Assembly: GCA_027596075.1 (NCBI GenBank)
Contig: JADGJC010000069.1
Location: 1-19,200, forward strand
Length of the DNA stretch: 19,200 nt
Source of the DNA: Rhizophlyctis rosea
Taxonomy: Eukaryota > Chytridiomycota > Chytridiomycetes > Rhizophlyctidales > Rhizophlyctidaceae
Reading direction: 5' to 3'
Below the pieces are notes generated by a model. That model made no database searches. It worked only from the letters and a program-made list of their open reading frames with translations, and was not told the DNA's origin. The position numbers and the translations under genes are program-made. Shown here piece after piece: positions 8,701-15,697 of the stretch; the first letter of the stretch is position 1; the number at the start of each line of letters is the position of its first letter.

Positions 8701-9383
8701 GCTGACGGTTGCACACCGTCCACGTTGAGCGAGGCAAGAGTGTCTTCAACCACCCGAGAAATGACAGGAGTCTTGGTAGGCGATCTTTTGCTCAGACTTC
8801 TCAGCCTCGCCAGCTGCACAGCGTTTGAGGCGTGTTTGCGAGGACTCGTTGCCGACACTTTAGGGGTTGCTGAATACAGTAAGGAAGAACCTGTCAGCAG
8901 TCGCTCGAGTAAACGGTTAGTAAAGTCATATCTCAGACCTTGCCCACGGTCCACTTTCTGCCGTTTGGAAGTCGGAGAAAACTCATCCGTAGTGTTGGTT
9001 GCCAATGCTGGAGTTGCCAACTCCACACCCGCAGAATCTTCCAAGCGCTCAGCGGGTTGGCTTGGGCCGCCCAGATTACGTTCGTTCAACTGGCGGTCGT
9101 CATTGCTATCAGGAGGCGTCTGCGTCTCCTTCCGCTTCAAAGTGGCTTGCAGCCTATCGTAAGTCTCCCAAAAACTCATTCTGCCACCTTCTCTGCTTGT
9201 CCGCACAGTCGGTGAGTAGGTAACGACATTGGATGGTTCGGCAAACCTGTCAAAAAGGGAATCGTCTTTGGTTCGGGTCATATTTATAGGATTTTCCGCA
9301 GTGACCACGGTAAATTGTGGCTTGCAGACGGGACCGGAGGAAGGACCCTGAGACCCTTCCGCAACATTTTCCTTCAAACTCAT
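5704..9383 (-). CDS. Family X DNA polymerase with BRCT domain (Pol lambda / Pol IV type)
   Basis: DNA repair polymerase of the family that fills gaps in base-excision repair and end joining; nuclear. Thirteen proposed exons: 9383-8291, 8231-8131, 8075-8028, 7967-7849, 7774-7492, 7321-7073, 7004-6914, 6843-6728, 6642-6492, 6430-6188, 6113-5995, 5909-5807, 5741-5704, joining in frame to ~917 residues. Order: ~335-residue Ser/Pro/Thr-rich disordered N-terminus with a basic KRQK motif; BRCT (~335-430, conserved ADWV Trp); acidic linker; lyase domain (WRILSYRKAIQIL, the Lys at ~600 in the position of the dRP-lyase lysine); helix-hairpin-helix GIGGKIAEK; palm GSYRRGAEMCGDCDVI with the catalytic DxD at ~746/748; third Asp in RRLDILIVP at ~832, encoded across an exon junction; C-terminus DILGVPWRPPEDRNC. 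All three catalytic Asp are present. The usual YF of the sugar-selecting motif reads HF. The intron at 7491-7322 is 170 nt, longer than the rest, and contains another open stretch. Confidence 0.9.
7470..7490. repeat. 21-mer shared with 10404-10424 (20 of 21 identical)
   Basis: GAGTTTTTCACAACT(G/A)CCAAA occurs here, directly inside the proposed 5' end of a polymerase intron, and again at 10404-10424 downstream of the small secreted-protein gene, in the same orientation with one mismatch. The similarity is directly visible. It fades outside the 21 bases. Confidence 0.6.
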
Positions 9384-9502
9384 CCAGTTCTGCGACCTCA
9401 GAGAGTAGAGCTGCTGATAGTTGGTTGATGGGATTTGATTAATTGGGCTTCAAGGGATGGGAAGGGGACTCTGCGGAGGGAGGCATCTACAGCGGTTTCT
9501 GG
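9384..9502. promoter_or_regulatory. Short divergent intergenic region
   Basis: The 119 bases between the polymerase ATG (9383, minus) and the small plus-strand gene ATG (9503) must hold both promoters if both genes are real. It is AT-rich around 9420-9445 (TTGATTAATTG). No clear TATA box is seen. Confidence 0.3.
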
Positions 9503-9806
9503 ATGGGTGAGCAATGGGCAGCTAGTGAGGAAAGCGTAGTCTTTTTGAGAAGGTCTGATGGGGACAACAGGGGAAGTGCAAGCGGTGGAAATGGGGATGC
9601 TGCTATAGTGCCAGCATCTTCAATCAAAGCCCTGATGAGGAAGCTGAAAGGACTTCTCCGTGGAAGGTGTCTCGAGAAGATGATCAGGTTGAAGGTAAGA
9701 TCTGTATATGTGGGTCTTTGGGAGTCGCCCAAATTTACATGCCAAATATCTGCAGATGTTTTGGCTGTTCGATAACTGCATTGATCCAGATCTTCGTAAA
9801 GCGTAA
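9503..9806 (+). CDS. Unrecognised ~80-residue basic protein, two exons
   Basis: Exon 1 from ATG 9503 to 9694, a 61-nt intron with strong sites (AAG followed by GTAAGA at 9695; TGCAG at 9751-9755), and exon 2 9756-9806 ending TAA give an 80-residue product. It has a Ser/Gly-rich N-terminal half followed by a basic amphipathic helix (SIKALMRKLKGLLRGR) and ends MFWLFDNCIDPDLRKA. No family recognised. The good splice sites, immediate stop in the unspliced read beyond exon 1 being avoided, and divergent placement beside the polymerase support a real gene, but the start is uncertain since the frame is open upstream to about 9443 without an ATG. Confidence 0.4.
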
Positions 9807-10121
9807 CTTCGTGCTAAAATAGTTACAATTGCAGTTGAGTCAGTTACATCACGAGTGGACTGCTTCTGTCTGTAAAGGGGTCATAGTATTGCCTATACAT
9901 GGATTTAAGAACGTATCAGAAGCACGTGTTCCAAGAGGAGGAAAAGGTTCAAGATGAGCCTGTCAAGGACTTCGACTGGCAAGTGCGTCAACGGAAAGTA
10001 ATGCAATAATTCTGATTCAATACCGTTCTTTGGGTGGTTCTGATTCAATACTATTCTATTGCGTGGTTCTGTCGAGGTGTCTTGCTGTAATTTCTCAACT
10101 TGCAGACAGCGGGTGGCGCCC
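9807..10121. other. Intergenic stretch with a 36-codon ORF and a tandem repeat
   Basis: Between the small plus-strand gene and the next minus-strand frame. It holds an isolated 36-codon ATG frame at 9899-10009 (charged, QEEEKVQDEPVKDFDWQVRQ), too short to call, and the 28-bp repeat at 10010-10071. Nothing else is supported. Confidence 0.4.
10010..10071. repeat. Imperfect ~28-bp tandem repeat, two copies plus a stub
   Basis: TTCTGATTCAATAC opens copies at 10010 and 10038, each followed by a diverged (C/T)TTCT-rich half ending in G(T/C)GTGG; a third partial TTCTG begins at 10067. Spacing is 28 then 29 bases. It is a minor local duplication. Confidence 0.6.
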
Positions 10122-10334
10122 CTAAATGCGATAACCTAGTTGGCTTCGACGGAACAACGCAAAGAACGGTATGGAGATGAGGACAAGGCCTGCTGCAATC
10201 TGGCCACACCCATTGTTTGGAATCTGATTCGCCACTAAAATGCCACAACTTAGACATTCAATATTTTCGTCGATTACAAAGATAATAGCCCATTCCCGCT
10301 CTATCAAGTAAGCTGCTGCAGTACCAGGCTGCAT
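10122..10334 (-). CDS. Possible small membrane protein, hypothetical
   Basis: A 70-codon minus-strand frame from ATG 10334 to TAG 10122-10124. The C-terminal third forms a clear hydrophobic segment (CGQIAAGLVLISIPFFALF) followed by basic residues RRSQ, and a second moderately hydrophobic stretch (WAIIFVID) lies near residues 15-25. The frame is open upstream of the ATG as well, so it could be a 3' exon of a spliced gene: an AG preceded by CACCGC lies near 10381. No homologue recognised. It may also be a chance open frame. Confidence 0.25.
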   Translation of the reverse strand: MQPGTAAAYLIEREWAIIFVIDENIECLSCGILVANQIPNNGCGQIAAGLVLISIPFFALFRRSQLGYRI

Positions 10335-10403
10335 AGAATGCCACGATACGAGCCATCCCACCAGTAAAATTCAGACGTCTGCGGTGTATGATAAGAAAGC
10401 AAT

Positions 10404-10424
10404 GAGTTTTTCACAACTACCAAA
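10404..10424. repeat. Second copy of the 21-mer found at 7470-7490
   Basis: GAGTTTTTCACAACTACCAAA, 20 of 21 identical to the copy in the polymerase gene, same orientation. It lies between the secreted peptide gene and the following minus-strand frame. Confidence 0.6.
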
Positions 10425-10469
10425 TCACCGCAAACACCCTTTCCACAACCACACCAACTCACCATCCTC

Positions 10470-10706
10470 TCAATACCCCGGACAAGCTCCGTAAACACAC
10501 GTCTGCCCACATCCCCTCGCCTTGTTGATTTTGCTGCAAGTTCCCGGGAACCCTTCGCCGGACCCCTTACAGTAGCAGCAGTAGCTCATGTACGAGGAGC
10601 TGCATCCGCGCTTGTTGAGGGTGGTGATCTCATTGGCGGAGGAGGGGATGGCGGTTGCAAGGGTTACGAGGAGGAGGACGAGGAGGGAGAGGAGGGCGCG
10701 GTGCAT
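10470..10706 (-). CDS. Small secreted cysteine-rich peptide precursor
   Basis: An intronless 78-residue precursor. Residues 1-19 (MHRALLSLLVLLLVTLATA) are a textbook signal peptide with n-, h- and c-regions; a short pro-segment (IPSSANEITTLN) ends in a dibasic KR at residues 32-33, the kind of site cut by Kex2 proteases. The mature part would be about 45 residues with eight cysteines spaced C-x7-CC-x-C-x10-C-x8-C-x3-C-x4-C and a PGY end, enough for four disulfides. Such peptides act outside the cell as antimicrobials, effectors or signals; the sequence does not tell which, and I do not recognise the exact pattern as a named family. A TATAAAA lies ~95 nt upstream of the ATG, and no internal stop or splice site is needed. 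Signal peptide and processing are predictions. Confidence 0.7.
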   Translation of the reverse strand: MHRALLSLLVLLLVTLATAIPSSANEITTLNKRGCSSSYMSYCCYCKGSGEGFPGTCSKINKARGCGQTCVYGACPGY

Positions 10707-10800
10707 TTTCGGTGATGGGTTTGGGGTGAGGGTGGGAGTTGGGATGGGTGGGTTGTTTAGTGGTGAGATTGTTGGGTGTGAGGTCGACAGTGGGGCCGGG

Positions 10801-10807
10801 TTTTATA
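10801..10807 (-). promoter_or_regulatory. TATA box of the secreted peptide gene
   Basis: Minus strand reads GTATAAAACCCGG, with the TATAAAA core 95-101 nt upstream of the ATG at 10706. The C/A-rich, G-poor leader between them (CCACCCTCACCCC-like) is typical of a fungal 5' UTR. Confidence 0.6.
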
Positions 10808-11911
10808 CATTTGTAATTGACTTTAGGGAAAATGGTTTAACCCTAATACTATTCAGTCTCCACCATGGTTATTCCAAATGTTGGTACAGTGGTACATCTG
10901 TGTATGAAACTAATTCGCCAAAAAAGACTAAAATCGTAGTGGCAGACATTTTGTTACACGAAGGGTCGTGTCTGTGTTTGTTTATGCGCGTGTGCGCGGT
11001 GGTGGAGCATTATCGGAGGCGGAGGGTAGGAGGATTTGCCAGTCCTCATACATTTAGCTTATCTATTTGCGAAGTGGCCTACCGTGGAAATCCTTCCCCT
11101 GCGTCCGTCAGTGTGCAGACTTGCGTAAGTTCGTCCCACCATATGAATGCGGCTGACCTCAAATGAGCAGTAATGATGGTATTGCATGTATAGTGGGGCC
11201 CCGGGAGGCAGAATGCATTGTGCCAGCACATAGACTTTGAGGGAAATTGACGTATGGACAAGCGTGCAGCTTCTAGCTTTCCGGCAAACTTCCACGGTTG
11301 TTGACTCATAATCCGAGTTGCCTCACAGGATCGGGGCGATCCAACATGTGCAATCCTTGATACAATCCCTAGCACATGGCATATCAGTGGCCAAATCCAT
11401 TGAAATTGTCATTACCCATTGCATTCCCATCTCTATTGGGTGAATCCTTCCGCCCGTTTCAGGTTGGGAAGGGAATAGTGAAATTGTTTATGCATTCATC
11501 GTAGAAGCTGCCTAGTGCGAACCCTCAGCAAAGACCTTTTGACATGTCGGAGTAATGACAATTTGAAGATAACAAGAACCTATATGGAAGATCTGCGTTT
11601 GCAAGGTTCTTGGATGTTAACTTGGAACCCATAACAGTCCACTGCAGAAAGGCTCATAAACTGTCTGGGCATGATTACGTAAACAAAAATGGCCCTACAT
11701 ACGGGTGGATTATCCAGACATATCTGGCTAAGTCACCCTCCATTGATGGCTTGATCTTGATTTGTTTCACTCATACCCTCTGCTCAGCGCTGCGGTTGCA
11801 CCCTTGCCTGTCAACTTTGAGGAGCATCAGAGCATCACCAGATCTCTATTTTTGCATCCTACATCTTTCCCACGAAGCATCCCTCCCACCACCCCTCCAA
11901 CTCTCACCAAC
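10808..11911. other. About 1.1 kb without a supported gene
   Basis: Both strands were read. Open frames exist (for example minus 11079-11375 and plus up to 11166) but their translations are Cys/His-rich jumbles without domain character and lack splice support. No tRNA or repeat was noticed. The right part (from about 11700) should contain the promoter and pyrimidine-rich leader of the COP9 subunit gene. Confidence 0.4.
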
Positions 11912-12739
11912 ATGGACATCGTCCAAAACCTCATCCAAAACCAGGACTTCGCGTCCCTCACAACCCTGCTGGAAGACTGGGAACTGGAAGGCTACACCCG
12001 CTACTCCAACACCCCATCCCAAACATCCCACACCTCCTCCTCCCCAACCGCAACCTCCGCAACCCACCCCTCAATAACCCAACCAGCCCCACTCCGCCTC
12101 ACAACCCTCCTCCCCCTCCTCCTCTGCACCTACCTAATCCAAAACGACCTCCCAGCCGCCCGCGCCCTAATCAAACGCACCCCGCTCCAATTCCGTCAAA
12201 ACATCCCAGACTTCGGCCCCCTCGTCGACATCTTCAACAAACTCTGGAACCGCGATATCCCTGCTGTGTACCCGCTGCTTTCCGCCGCGACGGCCACGAA
12301 CGGACAGGGAGAAGGTGATGACTCGTCGATGAAGGTTGAGACGGAATCTTCTTCTGGGGCGGGGAATTCTGCGTCGACGACTCAGCATACGTGGGATGCA
12401 ACCCTCACCCCGCTCATCCTCGCTCTCCGCCAAGCAATCCAAAACCTTACCTTCCGCCTCCTCGGTCGCGCCTACGAGTCCCTCCCGGCCTCGGCAGCCG
12501 CAACGTACCTCGGCGTCCCCTCCGCTTCCGAGATGGAGCCCCCGCTCGCTCAGGCTGGGTGGAGCGTCGACCAACAAGACGGGGACGAGTCCAAGCATTG
12601 GTTGTTCCCTCCTGCGCCTGGTGTCACTGCTGCGTCGGATGCTTCTGGTGCTGCTGCGGCGGGGAAGAGTGGGGAGGGCACCGGTGTCGGCGAGTTGACC
12701 AATTTGACGAAGTTTGTGGTGCATTTGGGGAGGGCCTGA
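11912..12739 (+). CDS. CSN8: COP9 signalosome complex subunit 8
   Basis: Subunit of the COP9 signalosome, the complex that removes Nedd8 from cullins and so tunes SCF-type ubiquitin ligases; nuclear and cytosolic. The single exon encodes 275 residues. The CSN8/PSD8/eIF3K core is recognisable in blocks: LLLCTYLIQNDLPAARALIK near residues 70-90, FNKLWNRDIPAVYPLLSAA at ~108-126, then WDATLTPLILALRQAIQNLT and RLLGRAYESLPASAAATYLG at ~155-195, and the closing GW/LFPP and LTNLTKFVVHLGRA. Between blocks lie low-complexity insertions (Thr/Ser/Pro ~30-60, acidic Gly/Ser ~127-152, Ala/Gly ~238-260) that make it longer than the ~200-residue animal protein. The ATG at 11912 was chosen because it has a good CACCAACATGG context and starts the helical MDIVQNLI; the frame is open upstream but without ATG. 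Codon use changes midway from C-rich to G-rich. Confidence 0.88.
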   Translation: MDIVQNLIQNQDFASLTTLLEDWELEGYTRYSNTPSQTSHTSSSPTATSATHPSITQPAPLRLTTLLPLLLCTYLIQNDLPAARALIKRTPLQFRQNIPDFGPLVDIFNKLWNRDIPAVYPLLSAATATNGQGEGDDSSMKVETESSSGAGNSASTTQHTWDATLTPLILALRQAIQNLTFRLLGRAYESLPASAAATYLGVPSASEMEPPLAQAGWSVDQQDGDESKHWLFPPAPGVTAASDASGAAAAGKSGEGTGVGELTNLTKFVVHLGRA

Positions 12740-13136
12740 TTTGGGGCGCAGTTTGTTTACTGGGGGTCTTAAGATGGGGAAATTCCGACGGGTAGCTTCC
12801 TTTGCATATATCCCTTTTCCGTTTGATGTAGCAATACCCTTTGCATAGCTGTCATGCAATCAATAGATTGTAAATCCTTGTATATCTTCGACTTCCTCAC
12901 TGTGCATCCGCCATCAAAGGGCGCATGTTTTCCTGATAAACCAAAGTACACCGAACTTCAGAAAGAGGAGGAGATTCGCAACTTCAGCACAATGGGTATA
13001 TAAATTTAAAGAAAACGGCGATGTAAAAGCACACAAACCGGCTATCTACCACTATTTGCAAGTTCCTACTCCCTGCAGGATGACTACGCTTATAAGTAAA
13101 ACCCCTACCTTTCCGCTAATAGTAATCCTACAATCA
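12740..13136. other. Convergent 3' flanks, no gene seen
   Basis: 397 bases between the stop of the COP9 subunit gene (plus) and the stop of the acyl-CoA dehydrogenase gene (minus). AT-rich words (AATAGATTGTAAAT, TATATAAATTTAAAG) fit 3' UTR and polyadenylation regions of both genes. No coding frame or RNA gene is supported. Confidence 0.5.
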
Positions 13137-15324
13137 CTAAAGCCGAGCATTCGGAAGGCTCTTCATTGCCTGACGAACACCCACTATGATTCAAAAAAAT
13201 AACGCACATCAGCAAAAGAACCTCACCACACTCGCTCCACCAACCCACAACCCCATCAAAAGAACTCACAATCAGCCATAACCTCCTCCGCACCCCCCAA
13301 AATAGCCCCAAACTTATTCGTCCTCTGGAACGCCTCAATGACCCTCCCCATCCCCGTCTTCGTCAACGCCCGCCCACCAAAAATCTGCACGGCTTTGTCG
13401 CTGACACTCTGCGTCATGCGCGTGCATTGGAATTTCAGGAGCGCGAGAGGGCCGGCGAGGTGCTGGGATTGTTCTTTGTAGGTCATTTTTGTCATTTGGT
13501 AGGTGGTGGTGTCGAGCCAGCCCTGGATTGATTCTATTTGGGCGATCTATGGGTGGGTGCGGGTGTTAGTGGGTGGGGTTGTTGGGAAGGGGGAAAGGGG
13601 AAGGGGGTTGCGCACGTACCATGGAACCGAGTTTGAATCGGATGACGGGTTGTTCGATGAGTTTTTTACCGAAGACCATGCGTTGGTTTGCCCACTATGA
13701 TGCGAATGCGTCAGAATGGGCACATCACCCTTGTGAATCACGACTCACACCTTAACGCACTCCTCAGTGACTAATCGCGCGGCCCTTACGGCGCCGACCA
13801 CCATACTCCACCGCTCATGATTGAAGTTCGCCATGATGACCTGGAAACCCCCATTTTCCTTCCCGAGGAGGTTCTCCACAGGGACTTTGACGTTCTCGTA
13901 GATCACGTCTGATGGTAAATAACGTCTCAACAGGAGGCCCAGTGTGTCTCGAAAAATCTGAGTGAGCACTCACAAGCTGTTCCAGCCGAAGGACTGCCAC
14001 TCGTCTTGATAGGTTTTGTACTGACACCTTCGGTGCGAGGAATCAACAGCATGGAGATGCCGCCCATGCCGGGTCCGCCAGTGCGTACGGCGGTGGTGAA
14101 GTAATCGGAGAATGTGCCTGTTAAAATCGCGTCAGACGTCCCCATATCCAGGTACCTCAAACACAGTGATATCGAACCGTTGGTAATCCACTTCTTCACG
14201 CCGTTCACGATGTAGTGTTTTCCATCCGGCGTCTTGCGAGCAGTGCAGGCCAGTCCGGCGACATCACTACCAACTGTTGGCTCGGAGATGGCTAAACAGA
14301 TGGTCTTCCTTCCTGCTAGTACGTCAGGCACGATGGTTTCTTTCATGTGCTTAGACCCAAAGACTAGAACAGGTGGGAGCCCAATGACCATGCCGGATGC
14401 CAAGCCTTCGGCGAAACAGTAGATCCCGAGTCTCGTCGTCTAGTAAGCAATCAACGCGTCAGTAATCAATATGGTGGATGCACACAACAGCCACATGTCC
14501 AACCTCCTCATGCGCAATCATCTCATGGAAGTAATCAAACTCCTCCGGCTTGACGCCGCCCGGCAGACTCGGAGTGAGCTTCAGGTGTGGACCTGGTCCC
14601 AGTCGACAAGCCAACACGCCGATCTGACCCATCTTCTCGTACATGTCCTTGCCCGGTATCTCGCCCATGTTCTCCATTGAGACAGATTCTGGCATGATCT
14701 CTTCGTCATAGAACTTGCGGAGAGCGGCGCGGAAGCGGTGGTGGGATTCGCTGGAAATGGTTAGTCAGTTGGATTGATGCATGTTGAAGCCGGAAGATAT
14801 GTATGTACTTGAAGTATGGTGTAGGCTTTTGTTGCCACCAGCCAGCTTCGGCATATGGGACTGTACTGTAGGACCCCGGTGATTGCTGCTCGATCTTCGG
14901 CTGCTCCCCTGTGATCTAAAGGGACAGGGTGTTGAAGTTTGATGGGGCATGCGCAGGAGACACTGCATATACCTGTCCAATTATGTACTTGGGGCCAAAC
15001 TTATTCAAAACTTCTTGCCGATGTAAACCGTAGAACGCCTCTATCGTTCATGACAACCGCAAATTGAACGTTCAGCATCCAATGACGAGCAAGGCGCCCA
15101 CTTCACTTTCAAGAAATGCGATGAAACCCGGCTGTGAGCTGACCTGTTGCCTCCTTCCCGGCGACATCGGTGATAACGCCTACCCCACCAGGGTGAAGAT
15201 CCAAAAAATTGGTTACGTCGTAAACATAGCTATCAATAATTATCCAACAACTCTTTTCAGAGTTGTGGGCCGCCACTTCCTCGCGCGTCAGCTGCCGGAG
15301 AGGTTTCGTCGTCTTTCCAGGCAT
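13137..15324 (-). CDS. Cytochrome b5-fused acyl-CoA dehydrogenase with C-terminal ARL (PTS1-type)
   Basis: FAD enzyme expected to oxidise an acyl-CoA to the enoyl-CoA, with a fused haem domain. Ten exons: 15324-15144, 15040-14973, 14915-14809, 14750-14489, 14439-14178, 14117-13974, 13908-13751, 13694-13620, 13546-13270, 13183-13137, in frame, 526 residues. Residues ~8-83 are cytochrome b5: LDLHPGG (His44) and FYGLHRQEV (His67) are the haem ligands. The dehydrogenase follows: middle-domain LAISEPTVGSDVAGL (~240), KKWITNGT, then NHERW with Glu373 in the helix-G position of isovaleryl- and long-chain acyl-CoA dehydrogenases, and GGRALTKTGMGRVIEAF. The C-terminal Glu used by most family members is replaced by Gly (LGGAEEVM). 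The last three residues ARL fit the peroxisomal PTS1 consensus. No mitochondrial presequence is seen. Exon 4 could end at 14486 instead (GTGTGC donor). Substrate is not determined; it faces the methylcrotonyl-CoA carboxylase gene. Confidence 0.88.
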
Positions 15325-15697
15325 TGTTGAAGTCACCGAAAGTTGGAACGAGTATCTGAAATGGTCAAAGTATCGGTGTGGATATCCAACTGCGGTAGAC
15401 GAAAAGTAGATGAGGATGAACAAACCTGGGGAAAGGGAGTGAGCGGGTTTCCATTCGAGAAACCCTGCTCGTGGAGTGGCGGTGGGGAATGGCGCAGGTG
15501 GCGAGGGTCAAGTGAGCACGGCTCGTGCTTGTCAGTGGACGCGTTATCCCTGTCACTGTCAGGTCCTTTCCCACGCTCATCTTCATCCCCGCAACGCAAC
15601 CATCACCTTTCTCACACTTACGCACAACAGACCATTATCCAAACCCACTTCTTCATTGATATCATTGCGTTAGTGCCGCAACGCAAGTTCAGGCACC
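15325..15697. promoter_or_regulatory. Shared divergent promoter region with AACGCAA/TTGCGTT motifs
   Basis: The 373 bases separate the start codons of the dehydrogenase (minus) and the carboxylase alpha subunit (plus). The word AACGCAA occurs at 15593-15599 and 15680-15686, inside an exact 11-bp direct repeat CCGCAACGCAA (15589-15599, 15676-15686), and its complement TTGCGTT at 15665-15671. The last two form an inverted repeat with an 8-nt spacer ending 11 bases before the carboxylase ATG. Open frames crossing this region are not supported as genes. Confidence 0.5.

Noticed and set aside
9899..10009. 36-codon plus-strand ORF, charged
   Set aside because: Too short, no splice partner or conservation evidence; mentioned only in the intergenic entry.
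10588..11166. 192-codon plus-strand frame
   Set aside because: Its first part is antisense to the secreted peptide gene and its promoter; the rest has no protein character.
11079..11375. Minus-strand 98-codon frame in the gene-free stretch
   Set aside because: Starts at a random ATG, has jumbled Cys/His-rich sequence and no promoter or splice support.
12167..12859. 230-codon minus-strand frame across the COP9 subunit gene
   Set aside because: Antisense shadow, Arg-rich without domain character; the plus frame has clear CSN8 blocks.
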